18,074 nucleotides of DNA from an uncultured Oscillospiraceae bacterium (lineage in GTDB: Bacteria; Bacillota; Clostridia; Oscillospirales; Acutalibacteraceae): positions 1 through 18,074 of the forward strand of contig CAJKBW010000059.1 of NCBI GenBank assembly GCA_905198295.1, written 5' to 3'. Each line of letters begins with the position of its first letter. Position 1 is the first letter of the stretch. The notes beneath the pieces are model-generated. The model did no database searches. It worked only from the letters and a program-made list of their open reading frames with translations, and had not been told where the DNA came from. Positions 6,540 to 14,527 of the stretch are shown one piece after another. A program made the translations under genes and the position numbers.

Positions 6540-6792
6540 TAACCATAGCGCACGCGTACGAACACGATTTTCGCGGCAGTCTTTCCGCCTCTGCATTGTT
6601 AAAATCCTCGTCAATCCGAAAGGATTGACTGCGTTTTATGCCGCGCAGAGTCAAAAATCCTGCACCCGAAAATTCTGCGACCCAAAAGGCGTGGATTGCA
6701 GTGCAATTTTGGACGCAGAGGGCGGGCGACAAGTGGAAAAGTGCCCGCATGGTACGCCTCTTGGGCGTGTTCGTACGCGTGTGCTATGGTTA
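6540..6792. mobile_element. MITE-like element with 27-bp terminal inverted repeats
   Basis: The ends 6540-6566 and 6766-6792 are inverted copies with a single mismatch in 27 bases (TAACCATAGCG... against ...GCTATGGTTA). The element is 253 bp long, has no plausible coding region, and contains an internal perfect hairpin GTCAATCC (6610-6617) / GGATTGAC (6622-6629) around GAAA. The outermost bases are TA on both sides, which could be a TA target duplication of the kind made by IS630/mariner-type transposases (inference). Its right edge supplies the stop codon of the chromate transporter gene at 6790. Confidence 0.65.
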
Positions 6793-7374
6793 TGCTGGGA
6801 CTGTACCCATAAACCAGTAAACGGCGCCGCCCACCGCACCGCAGCCGACCATGACCGCAATCGGACTGAGTTTTTTTACTGCCCGCAGCAATATGAGCGC
6901 CGCCGCCGTCAGTACAACCGATACCGCGTTGATGCTCCCCGGATCGGGGGAAAAACCGGCCGTTCCCCACACGCTCAGCTCCAGAATCGACAGGCCCGCC
7001 GCGGCGATGAGCGCCACCACCGCCGGACGCAGCCCGTCCAGCGCACCCTGTACCAGCGTCATTTGTTTATATCGCTTGTATACCCAGGCCAGCAGCGTGA
7101 CCAGAACACATGCCGGCAGGATGCAGCCGAACGTTGCGAGCAGCGCGCCCGGAATCCCGGCGATGCGGATGCCGACAAAGGTCGCGGCGTTCACCGCGAG
7201 CGGGCCGGGGGTCATCTCCGCTATGGTGACCAGGTCGGAAAACTCCGACAGCGTCAGCCATGCGTGGGTATCCACCACCTGCTCCTGAATCAGCGGAAGC
7301 GACGCCATCCCGCCGCCGAAGCTGAACAGCCCCACCTGAAAAAAGCTCCAGAACAGCATCAGCAGCTGCGTCAT
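6790..7374 (-). CDS. Chromate transporter family protein, second half-size subunit
   Basis: The 194-residue membrane protein belongs to the short-chain CHR family. Signature segments are FSFGGGMASLP (17-27) near the N-terminus and MTPGPLAVNAATFVG (about 54-68). Several hydrophobic stretches cover the rest, fitting about six membrane spans. Full-length ChrA has two such halves; short-chain proteins occur as gene pairs, as here. Chromate efflux is proven for only some members, so the native anion in a gut anaerobe is uncertain. ATG 7374 follows AAAGGAGG by 9 bases; the partner gene ends 58 bases upstream. The TAA stop lies in the first bases of the MITE-like element, so the original C-terminus may have been changed. 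Confidence 0.88.
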   Translation of the reverse strand: MTQLLMLFWSFFQVGLFSFGGGMASLPLIQEQVVDTHAWLTLSEFSDLVTIAEMTPGPLAVNAATFVGIRIAGIPGALLATFGCILPACVLVTLLAWVYKRYKQMTLVQGALDGLRPAVVALIAAAGLSILELSVWGTAGFSPDPGSINAVSVVLTAAALILLRAVKKLSPIAVMVGCGAVGGAVYWFMGTVPA

Positions 7375-7432
7375 TTCCGCAGGCCTCCTTTCGGTGCGTT
7401 TCTTTCCATCCGCTTTGCCGGATCCGGCTCGG

Positions 7433-8002
7433 CTATCCGCCCCGCCGCGCCCTTCGGCTGCGCACCAGCGCCTGCACGATGCCTATTGCCGCGCACGTCA
7501 GCAGGAGGATGATGATATTGACCCGAAATACAAAGGTCGCCGCGAATGCCAGTACCATCACCACGGTGGACACCACATTTTTCTGCCGGATTACCCGGCC
7601 GCCCAGCTGGATAACCACATCGAGGATTACCGCCACCACGCCGGCCTGCATTCCCTTAAGCACCGCCCGGACGGCAAAATTGTCGCGGAACGCGGTATAG
7701 AAAAAGGAGAGGACGCCGATGATCAGCAGCGGCGGCAGGATGGTTCCCGCCAGCGCCACCAGCATCCCCGCCGCTCCGGCGACCCGAGAGCCCACCAGAA
7801 TGGATGCGTTGACCGCCACCGCACCCGGACAGGACTGTGCGATCGCGGTGTAGTCCAGCATCTCTTCCTCGTCAAGCCAGTGCAGCTCATCGACGAATTT
7901 TTTCTTCATCAGCGAGATGATGACGTAGCCGCCTCCGAAGGTGAACGCGCTGAGCAGAAAGGTGGAGACAAACAGCTTGCCAAGCAAAGCGCCTTTTTTC
8001 AT
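7433..8002 (-). CDS. Chromate transporter family protein, first half-size subunit
   Basis: The 189-residue membrane protein is the partner CHR half. Its motifs are FTFGGGYVIISLM (18-30) and SCPGAVAVNASILVG (about 56-70). Long hydrophobic stretches (for example ILPPLLIIGVL and VSTVVMVLAFAATFVF) indicate about six spans, ending in a basic RSRRARR tail. ATG 8002 follows AAAGGAG by 8 bases; the longer in-frame extension upstream overlaps the divergent promoter region and has no family match. The two genes form a short operon and probably assemble as a heterodimer with antiparallel halves, as proposed for short-chain CHR pairs. Confidence 0.9.
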   Translation of the reverse strand: MKKGALLGKLFVSTFLLSAFTFGGGYVIISLMKKKFVDELHWLDEEEMLDYTAIAQSCPGAVAVNASILVGSRVAGAAGMLVALAGTILPPLLIIGVLSFFYTAFRDNFAVRAVLKGMQAGVVAVILDVVIQLGGRVIRQKNVVSTVVMVLAFAATFVFRVNIIILLLTCAAIGIVQALVRSRRARRGG

Positions 8003-8098
8003 GCTGTGTGCTCCTTTCCTGTTTTGTCTATTCGTTTTTGTGGCGGCAGATCCAGCGTCCTTCGCCGACGCATGCCATGTAAAATGCAGGAGACTGTC

Positions 8099-8127
8099 TT
8101 TACGCGGGGAATAAGAAATGATACTAT
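8099..8127 (+). promoter_or_regulatory. Possible promoter of the membrane-anchored protein gene
   Basis: TTTACG (8099-8104) and TACTAT (8122-8127) are 17 bases apart, each matching four of six consensus positions, and lie 20 bases ahead of the start codon. This would leave a very short leader. The call is weak. Confidence 0.3.
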
Positions 8128-8147
8128 TAAATAAAGGGGGGCGGAAG

Positions 8148-8699
8148 ATGAAAAAGTTTCTGGTCTGGATACGGCGGCATAAAAAGACGACGGTTTTTTT
8201 GGCAACCGTGCTGGCGCTGGCCGCCGCATGGGGAATTCTCACACGTTTTGTGGCGTTTGCCATGCCGTCGGGTGAGGCGTATACCACCTTCGCTTATGCG
8301 GCGGATGCGTGGGCGATGCGCCATGCGGACGAAATGATTATCACTACCGCCGGCGGCTCGACCGTCATTACCGATCAGGCGTTGATCCGGGAAATGGCGG
8401 ATTACACGGTGGTCAGCAACCACATCGGCACCCGCTGTTTTGCTTTCGGGGAAAACTGCATCGAGATATACCGCGGCGAACGTTTGGTGCGTTCCATGCC
8501 GCAGAGCAGCTGGGTGGACGGCTGCTGGGGGGACTCCCCTTTCGCGGCTTACCGGAGGGTGGAAATTTTCGAAAACGACGCACGGCACCGCATCACAGGC
8601 AACAAGCAGGCGTATGCGCATCTGCCGGTGGAATACCTCGAACGGCTGGAAGCGGAGCTCAACCGGCAGGGCAATTCCTTTTTTCCCGAGCACTGCTGA
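8148..8699 (+). CDS. Membrane-anchored protein of unknown function
   Basis: I do not recognise this 183-residue protein. It has a basic N-terminus (MKKFLVWIRRHKK) followed by one hydrophobic segment at about 15-38, then a soluble domain predicted outside the membrane. The segment lacks a lipobox and has no clear cleavage site, so it is probably an anchor. The domain has alternating strand-like segments (MIITTAGGSTVITD, 63-76), four cysteines (C97, C104, C126, C183) and a charged C-terminal helix. The cysteines might form disulfides. ATG 8148 follows AAAGGGGGG and is preferred to ATG 8118. It is divergent from the chromate-family pair and has its own terminator, so no partner is implied. Confidence 0.75.
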   Translation: MKKFLVWIRRHKKTTVFLATVLALAAAWGILTRFVAFAMPSGEAYTTFAYAADAWAMRHADEMIITTAGGSTVITDQALIREMADYTVVSNHIGTRCFAFGENCIEIYRGERLVRSMPQSSWVDGCWGDSPFAAYRRVEIFENDARHRITGNKQAYAHLPVEYLERLEAELNRQGNSFFPEHC

Positions 8700-8722
8700 G
8701 TCGGAAAACGACAGGCACAAGG

Positions 8723-8748
8723 GGGGAGGCTGAGGCCTCCTCTTTTTT
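8723..8748 (+). terminator. Intrinsic terminator of the membrane-anchored protein gene
   Basis: GGAGGC (8725-8730) pairs with GCCTCC (8735-8740) around TGAG, extended by two further pairs, and is followed by TTTTTT (8743-8748). The T-run overlaps the reverse-strand stop codon of the convergent Nudix gene. On the minus strand no T-run follows, so it is mainly one-way. Confidence 0.85.
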
Positions 8749-9136
8749 ATCCGCCGTATTCCTTCTGCAGACGTGCCAGAATATCCACATCCGCCGGACA
8801 GAAAGCATACTGCGGAATCTCCGCCGGTGTGATCCACCGCAGCTGTGCGTGTTCCCGTTTCTGCGGCACGCCCTGTGCGATCGCCGCATGATACAGCGTA
8901 AGGTGTACCGTGATATCCGGATAGGTATGGGTGACCTCCATGAATACCCCGTCCACCGCTACGGTGACACCGAGCTCCTCCCGGCACTCGCGCACCAGCG
9001 CCTGCTCCGGCATCTCGCCCGGCTCCACCTTGCCGCCGACGAACTCCCACAGCAGCCCGCGCGCCTTATGAGCCGGGCGCTGCCCGATGAGAAATCGACC
9101 GCCATCCCACAGCAGCGCGGCCACCACCTCGGTCAC
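8747..9136 (-). CDS. Nudix hydrolase, MutT-like (probable 8-oxo-dGTP diphosphatase)
   Basis: The 129-residue protein has an intact Nudix box: G35, E41, R49-E50 and E53-E54-x-G56, matching GX5EX7REUXEEXGU. The WEFVGGKVEPGE lead-in is typical of the MutT/(deoxy)nucleoside triphosphate pyrophosphohydrolase branch, which clears oxidised or non-standard nucleotides from the pool. The exact substrate is not certain. The start is GTG 9136, which overlaps the mfd TGA as GTGA behind a G-rich Shine-Dalgarno, so the two are probably translationally coupled. It is the last gene of the prs operon; the context supports a genome-maintenance role. Confidence 0.88.
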   Translation of the reverse strand: MTEVVAALLWDGGRFLIGQRPAHKARGLLWEFVGGKVEPGEMPEQALVRECREELGVTVAVDGVFMEVTHTYPDITVHLTLYHAAIAQGVPQKREHAQLRWITPAEIPQYAFCPADVDILARLQKEYGG

Positions 9137-12100
9137 AGCTTTACCCCCTTTTTCCCGGCCGGCTTTTCCGTCTCCTCCGGCGCGGCCGCCTCCAGTGCTT
9201 CGCGCAGGGTATCGAGCGCGGTCAGCCCCTTGGCGATGCGCACCGCAAAATACGGCTTCGGACCGGCGTTGATCATCACCCGTCCCTTCATCGCGGCCGA
9301 CATTTTGGCGCCCACCGCGACATCGAGCTTTTTCTGGTAGAGCAGCAGGGTATCCTGCTGCTGCTTGACCTCATAAATCCCCACCGCTGCTGCCATATTG
9401 CGCAGCAGCGCGACATCGATAAGCCCCTGTACCGCTGCCGGCGGTTCGCCGAAGCGGTCGATCAGCTCGTCATACACATCCAGGGAATCCTCGTGGGTGC
9501 GGATACCGGCGATGCGGCGGTACACATCCAGCCGCTGTGCGTTTGCGGCGATATAGGATTCCGGAATGTGGGCAGAAATCTGCAGGTCGATCAGGCATTC
9601 CGCCTCCGGGTCGCCGGAGGACAGGCCCTTCTCTTCATTGACCGCCTCGCCCAGCAGCCGCAGGTACATCTCGTACCCGACCGCCTCCATGTGTCCGTGC
9701 TGCTGTGCGCCGAGCAGATTGCCGGCGCCACGGATTTCCATGTCCCGCATCGCGATCTTGAAGCCGGCGCCGAACTCGGTGAATTCCCGCATGGCCTCCA
9801 GCCGCTTGGAGGCGACATCGGTGAGCACCTTGCCGCGCACAAAGGTCAGATAGGCAAATGCGCGGCGGGAAGAACGCCCGACCCGCCCGCGCAGCTGATG
9901 CAGCTGCGACAGGCCGAACCGGTCGGCATTCTCGATGATGAGCGTATTGACGTTGGCGATATCCACGCCGGTTTCGATGATGGTGGTGCACACCAGCACG
10001 TCGATTTCGTGCTCCATCACCTGCCGCCAGATCTCGCTGAGCTGTTCCTCGGTCATTTTGCCGTGGGCAAAGGCCACCCGCGCCTCCGGGATGCGCATCT
10101 GAATGCCGGCGGCGCACCGCTCGATGCTCTCCACCCGGTTATGCAGGTAATATACCTGCCCGCCGCGGCGGAGCTCCCGGCGGATCGCATCGGTGATGAT
10201 GCCGTTGTCGTGCTCGAGCACATAGGTCTGCACCGGGCGGCGGTCCTGCGGGGCTTCCTCGATGACCGACATATCCCGGATGCCGCTCATGGCCATGTTC
10301 AGCGTACGGGGGATCGGGGTGGCGGACAGGGTGAGCACGTCGATGCCGGGCGCGAGCTCCTTGATCCGCTCCTTCTGCGCCACACCGAAGCGCTGCTCCT
10401 CATCGACGATGAACAGCCCCAGGCTGCGGAAGCGCACATCCTTCGACAGCATCCGGTGGGTGCCGATGAGGATATCGACCTCGCCAGCGGCGGTGCGGCG
10501 CAGGATGTCCTCCTGCTGCTTCGGGGTGCGGAAGCGGGAGATCATCTCGATGCGTACCGGGAAGCCCTCAAACCGCTTGGTGAAAGTGTTATAATGCTGG
10601 AAGGCGAGAATGGTGGTCGGCACAAGCACCACGCACTGCCGGCTCTGTGACACGCATTTGAATGCAGCGCGCAGCGCCACTTCGGTCTTGCCGAAGCCCA
10701 CGTCGCCGCACAGCAGCCGGTCCATCGGCACCGGCCGTTCCATATCGGCCTTGATCTCGTCGGTGCACCGCAGCTGGTCGTCGGTTTCCTCAAATTCAAA
10801 CCGCCGCTCAAAGTCATACTGCCATTCCCCGTCCGGCTCAAACGCAAAGCCAGGGGTCGCCATCCGCTTGGCATACAGCGCGATCAGCTCCCGGGCGATG
10901 TCCCGCACCGCTGACCGCACCCGCGATTTGGTCTTCTGCCACTCCTGGCCGCCCAGGCGGTGCAGCTTGACCCGCACTTCGTCCTTGGTGCCGATATACT
11001 TGGACACCAGGTCCAGCTGGGTGACCGGTACATACAAAGTGTCGCCCTTATCGTACCGCAGCTTGATGTAGTCCTTGACCACGCCCTGCATTTCGAGCTG
11101 CTGGATCCCGTCATAGATGCCGATGCCGTGTGCGGCATGCACAACATAGTCGCCGGGAGTCAGCTCGGCCAGCGAATGGATTTCTGCGCCCTTGTCCCGC
11201 TTGAAGCGGCGGGTGCTGCGCTTGCGCGCAGCGGCACGGCCATGGGAGATCACCGCGAACCCTGCCTCCGGAAACTCAAATCCGGAGGACAGGCCGCCAC
11301 GCACCACCAGCACCCGGCCTTTGACCGGCGCCTCCGGGCTGGGGGCGTACAGCGCCGGGATATCCCGCGCGGCAAGGTCCTGCGCGAGGGTTTCGGCGTT
11401 TTTCTCCTCGCTGCCCGCCAGCACGATACAGGCCAGCCCCCGGTGCAGCATATCCTGAAGATCCTCGGTCAGCAGCTCGATGCCGCCGGACCACACCGGC
11501 AGCTGCCGCGCAGTGATGTTGTACACCTGCCGCAGCCGCATGTCCGGGCCGGAGCGTGCAAAGGCATCCATCAGCACGCACAAACGGGACTGCAGTTCGG
11601 CAAACAGGCCGTCGGGTGAAAGCATATACTCGCTCAGCCCGCGGCACAGCTGCCCTTCCTCGAGCAGCGTCTTGATATCTTCATGCAGCTGCCATTCCGC
11701 GGTGCGCATCCGCTCGCGCACCCGTGCCGGTTCCGACACGCACCAAACGGCATCCTCTGCGTAATCGAACAGCGTGGCGGGAATGGGATAGACCAGTGGG
11801 ATATACTTATCCAGCGAGGCCGGCTGGCTGCCGCCGCGCAGGCGGTCCACGTCCGCGAGCAGGTTTTCCCTCTGTACCTCCGCGCCCTTGCCGCGCAGCG
11901 TACCGGCGAGTTTTTCGATTTTCGCGGCCAGATCCGCACCGTCGTCATAGCCGATTTCCGCCGCCGGCGGAATGGACAGGGCGGACAGGGGATCGGTGCG
12001 CCGCTGCGACAGCAGATCAAAATAGGACAGGGTATCCACCGTATCCCCCCACAGCTCGATGCGCACCGGGGCGGGACAGTCGGCAGGAAACACGTCGAAA

Positions 12101-12633
12101 ATCCCGCCGCGCACCGCAAACTGGCCAGCGCCCTCGATCTGCTCGCAGCGTTCATAGCCGGCGGCGGACAGCGCCGCGGCCAGATCCGCGCAGGGCAGCG
12201 CGGCGCCGGCCTTCAGATGCAGGGTACGGCGCAGCAGCACGTCCGGCGGCAGCGTATACTGTGCCGCTGCATCCGCACAGGTAACCACGCAGTCATACGC
12301 CCCGTCGAGCATTTTGGCCAGCACCCCCAGCCGCATCTGCTCGTATTCCCGCGAGGCGGATTCCACCCGTCGCAGCGAGAGCTCCCGCGCCGGCAGAAAC
12401 AGCGCCTGCCGGCCGAGCGCGGTCAGGTCGTCGACCACCTTCATGGCCTCCGCCTCGTCCGCAACCAGCATTACCGCCCGGCGGGACAGCGCACCGCACA
12501 GCGTATGGACAAACAGCACCTTATGGATATGGCCGAGACCGGTCAGCGACACCGGCGTGCGTTCGGCGCGGATATCCGCACAAAGCTGCTCAAAAGCGGG
12601 CAGGGAACGCATGCTCCGTTCAAATAACCCCAT
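9133..12633 (-). CDS. mfd: Transcription-repair coupling factor Mfd
   Basis: The 1166-residue product is a complete Mfd, the ATP-driven translocase that removes RNA polymerase stalled at DNA lesions and recruits UvrA. The N-terminal UvrB-like part carries the QIEGAGQFAVRGGIFDVFP segment. The RNA-polymerase-interacting CarD-like domain is around residues 485-550 (GDYVVHAAHGIGIY starts near 493). Helicase domain 1 has Walker A GDVGFGKTE (643-651) and DEEQ (744-747); helicase domain 2 contains the TRCF RGRVGRSSRRAFAYL segment. The C-terminal UvrA-inhibitory domain follows. ATG 12633 follows AAAGGTG; the frame stays open far upstream but that portion is antisense-like sequence across pth. Length is normal (about 1150-1180). 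Confidence 0.97.
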   Translation of the reverse strand: MGLFERSMRSLPAFEQLCADIRAERTPVSLTGLGHIHKVLFVHTLCGALSRRAVMLVADEAEAMKVVDDLTALGRQALFLPARELSLRRVESASREYEQMRLGVLAKMLDGAYDCVVTCADAAAQYTLPPDVLLRRTLHLKAGAALPCADLAAALSAAGYERCEQIEGAGQFAVRGGIFDVFPADCPAPVRIELWGDTVDTLSYFDLLSQRRTDPLSALSIPPAAEIGYDDGADLAAKIEKLAGTLRGKGAEVQRENLLADVDRLRGGSQPASLDKYIPLVYPIPATLFDYAEDAVWCVSEPARVRERMRTAEWQLHEDIKTLLEEGQLCRGLSEYMLSPDGLFAELQSRLCVLMDAFARSGPDMRLRQVYNITARQLPVWSGGIELLTEDLQDMLHRGLACIVLAGSEEKNAETLAQDLAARDIPALYAPSPEAPVKGRVLVVRGGLSSGFEFPEAGFAVISHGRAAARKRSTRRFKRDKGAEIHSLAELTPGDYVVHAAHGIGIYDGIQQLEMQGVVKDYIKLRYDKGDTLYVPVTQLDLVSKYIGTKDEVRVKLHRLGGQEWQKTKSRVRSAVRDIARELIALYAKRMATPGFAFEPDGEWQYDFERRFEFEETDDQLRCTDEIKADMERPVPMDRLLCGDVGFGKTEVALRAAFKCVSQSRQCVVLVPTTILAFQHYNTFTKRFEGFPVRIEMISRFRTPKQQEDILRRTAAGEVDILIGTHRMLSKDVRFRSLGLFIVDEEQRFGVAQKERIKELAPGIDVLTLSATPIPRTLNMAMSGIRDMSVIEEAPQDRRPVQTYVLEHDNGIITDAIRRELRRGGQVYYLHNRVESIERCAAGIQMRIPEARVAFAHGKMTEEQLSEIWRQVMEHEIDVLVCTTIIETGVDIANVNTLIIENADRFGLSQLHQLRGRVGRSSRRAFAYLTFVRGKVLTDVASKRLEAMREFTEFGAGFKIAMRDMEIRGAGNLLGAQQHGHMEAVGYEMYLRLLGEAVNEEKGLSSGDPEAECLIDLQISAHIPESYIAANAQRLDVYRRIAGIRTHEDSLDVYDELIDRFGEPPAAVQGLIDVALLRNMAAAVGIYEVKQQQDTLLLYQKKLDVAVGAKMSAAMKGRVMINAGPKPYFAVRIAKGLTALDTLREALEAAAPEETEKPAGKKGVKL

Positions 12634-12664
12634 ACTGTGATACCGCACCTTTCTGATAATATGG

Positions 12665-12698
12665 AAAAGGCTCCCGGCCGCGGATGCGGCGGGAGTTT
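12665..12698 (-). other. Hairpin just upstream of mfd
   Basis: On the minus strand CTCCCGCCGC pairs with GCGGCCGGGAG through one bulge, followed by CCTTTTCC. It might be a weak terminator or attenuator between pth and mfd, but the T-run is poor. Confidence 0.4.
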
Positions 12699-12738
12699 CG
12701 GTTTGGGATAAGCAGGAATCCGCTGCAAAGCGGGAGAA

Positions 12739-12819
12739 GAGGCAGTATCGCTGCCTCAGGTAGGCGGCAGCCCGTCGGGGCGAAACAGCGCGGGGCGATG
12801 TTCCTTGCCGGCCGGGGCA
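12739..12819. repeat. Diverged relative of the three-hairpin repeat
   Basis: The order of parts is the same as at 94-165: a first hairpin GAGGCAG/CTGCCTC (12739-12745/12751-12757), then AGG, then GTCGGGGCGAA, then GTTCCT, then TGCC/GGCA (12806-12809/12816-12819). The short conserved blocks CCTCAGG, GTCGGG-CGAA and GTTCCT are shared, but the stems use other bases and still pair. Here the element lies in the gap between pth and mfd, on the strand opposite to those genes. Relatedness is by eye only. Confidence 0.5.
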
Positions 12820-12875
12820 GCCCTGGTTTGTTCCTGCTCCATGCAGGCGGCGTCCGCGGTAAAGTCTATGTCCGC

Positions 12876-13475
12876 CTATTTGGAATACTGGTTCATCGCC
12901 TGATCGATCTGCCCCTGTGCAATCAGGCACGCGGCGTCCGCGGCGCGGCGGACCGCGTCCACCATCGCCGGTGCCTCTTCCCGGGTAAAGCGGGAGAGCA
13001 CCCACGCCGCCAGATCGTAATCGGGATGCGGCTTGTCGCCGACCCCGACCTTGATGCGCGGAAACTGGTCGGAACCGGACAGGGTAATGATGCTGCGCAT
13101 ACCGCGCTGGCCCGCGTCGCTGCCCTTGCGGCGGATGCGGATGGTCCCCACCGGCAGCGAGATATCGTCCACGCAGATCAGGCATTTTTCCGGCGGCAGC
13201 TTATAAAACCGCATGGCTTCACATACCGCCTCACCGCTCAGGTTCATAAAGGTCTGCGGCATAAGCAGCAGTACCCGGACATCCCCGATAGAAACGGTGG
13301 TACAGTAGGATTTGAACTTTACACGGGTAATTTCTGCGCCGAGCTTTTCCCCGAGCGCTTCCATCACCACAAATCCGGCGTTGTGCCGGGTGCCCTCATA
13401 CTGTTTTCCCGGATTGCCCAGCCCGGCGATCAGGAAATCGATCGGACCCTCCGGTTTGGATTTGCGGCCAAACAT
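12876..13475 (-). CDS. pth: Peptidyl-tRNA hydrolase
   Basis: The 199-residue protein is a bacterial Pth, which releases tRNA from peptidyl-tRNAs that drop off the ribosome. Key positions by alignment with E. coli Pth are N21 (N10), H31 (catalytic H20, in GTRHNAG), N78 (N68, in TFMNLSG) and D103 (D93). The segment that is usually GGHNGL reads AGQRGM (121-126), so the positions of H113 and N114 are Q123 and R124. ATG 13475 follows GGAGG by 7 bases. A short basic N-terminal extension (MFGRKSKPEG) precedes the domain. prs ends 92 bases upstream and mfd starts 242 bases downstream. Confidence 0.96.
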   Translation of the reverse strand: MFGRKSKPEGPIDFLIAGLGNPGKQYEGTRHNAGFVVMEALGEKLGAEITRVKFKSYCTTVSIGDVRVLLLMPQTFMNLSGEAVCEAMRFYKLPPEKCLICVDDISLPVGTIRIRRKGSDAGQRGMRSIITLSGSDQFPRIKVGVGDKPHPDYDLAAWVLSRFTREEAPAMVDAVRRAADAACLIAQGQIDQAMNQYSK

Positions 13476-13504
13476 TGGTTTTCCTCCGTTTTCACAGGCG
13501 AAAA

Positions 13505-13550
13505 CGGCGGGACAGCGAACCCACCGCATGGTCGGTCCGACGCCCCGCCG
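13505..13550 (-). other. Possible weak hairpin between prs and pth
   Basis: CGGCGGG (13505-13511) can pair with CCCGCCG (13544-13550) across a 32-base loop; on the minus strand TTTT follows the stem. It could partly terminate transcription after prs, but the long loop makes that doubtful. Confidence 0.35.
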
Positions 13551-13567
13551 CGACGGTTACACAACTA

Positions 13568-14527
13568 TCACACAAACATGATGGAAACGGGCTTATCCTC
13601 ATAGATACGCTCGATCGCCTCGGAAAAGACCGGGCCGACGGTGAGCACCTTGAATTTGTCGATCTGCTTCTCCGGCGGCAGCGCGATGGTATCGAGCAGC
13701 ACCACCGTGTCGATGACGCTGTTCTGGATACGCTCGATCGCCGGGCCGGACAGCACCGCATGGGTCGCCGCGGCAATGACCGTCTTGGCGCCGCCCTTTT
13801 CCACGATGGCCGCCGCCGCATTGCACAGCGTGCCGGCAGTGTCGATCATATCGTCGACGAGGATGACCTTCTTGTCGCGCACATCGCCGATGATGTTCAT
13901 CACCTCGCACACGTTCGCACGCTGGCGGCGTTTATCCACGATGGCGAGCGGGCAGTCCAGCCGCGCAGCAAAATTGCGCGCACGGGTGACTGAACCGAGG
14001 TCGGGGGAAACGACCACATAATCATCCTTCTGGTCACCGATCAGCTCGCGGAAATAATTCGCCAGAATCGGCGCGCCCACCAGATGATCCACCGGTATGT
14101 TGAAGAAGCCCTGAATCTGGGAAGCGTGGAGATCCATCGTCAGCACGCGGTCCGCGCCGGCGGTGGTGATAAGATCGGCAACCAGCTTGGCCGAAATCGG
14201 GTCGCGGGCTTTCGCCTTGCGGTCCTGGCGGGCATAACCCATGTACGGAATAACCGCCGTAATGCGGGCAGCCGACGCGCGCTTGAACGCATCGATCATG
14301 ATCAGCAGTTCCATCAAATTGTCATTGACCGGTTCACAGGTTGACTGTACCACAAACACGTCCGAGCCGCGTACCGACTCGTTGATCGACACCGCGATTT
14401 CACCGTCGCTGAAGGTGGCCACTTCGGATTTGCCCAGCGGCAGGCCGAGTGCCTCGGCGATCATTTTCGCCAGTTTAGGATTAGAATTCGCGGAGAAGAT
14501 TTTGATGTCCTTGCCATGAAAATTCAT
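13568..14527 (-). CDS. prs: Ribose-phosphate pyrophosphokinase (PRPP synthase)
   Basis: The 319-residue enzyme makes PRPP from ribose 5-phosphate and ATP for nucleotide, His, Trp and NAD synthesis. The PRPP synthase signature DLHASQIQGFF (132-142) is complete, the flexible catalytic loop reads DKRRQRANV (198-206), and the ribose-phosphate binding loop is VDDMIDTAGT (224-233). The class I metal/ATP site FSDGEI (39-44) and YARQDRK (98-104) are also present. ATG 14527 is preferred to ATG 14539 because AAAGGA touches the latter, although the spacer to 14527 is long (12 bases). It opens the prs-pth-mfd-Nudix operon. Confidence 0.97.
   Translation of the reverse strand: MNFHGKDIKIFSANSNPKLAKMIAEALGLPLGKSEVATFSDGEIAVSINESVRGSDVFVVQSTCEPVNDNLMELLIMIDAFKRASAARITAVIPYMGYARQDRKAKARDPISAKLVADLITTAGADRVLTMDLHASQIQGFFNIPVDHLVGAPILANYFRELIGDQKDDYVVVSPDLGSVTRARNFAARLDCPLAIVDKRRQRANVCEVMNIIGDVRDKKVILVDDMIDTAGTLCNAAAAIVEKGGAKTVIAAATHAVLSGPAIERIQNSVIDTVVLLDTIALPPEKQIDKFKVLTVGPVFSEAIERIYEDKPVSIMFV

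Noticed and set aside
9493..10650. 385-residue plus-strand frame (and another at 11683-12627) opposite mfd
   Set aside because: Both are antisense shadows of Mfd with unbalanced composition and no ribosome binding site.
12634..13185. N-terminal extension of the mfd frame by 184 residues
   Set aside because: The extension overlaps pth in another frame, is low-complexity Arg/Gly/Pro sequence, and Mfd of normal length starts at 12633 after AAAGGTG.
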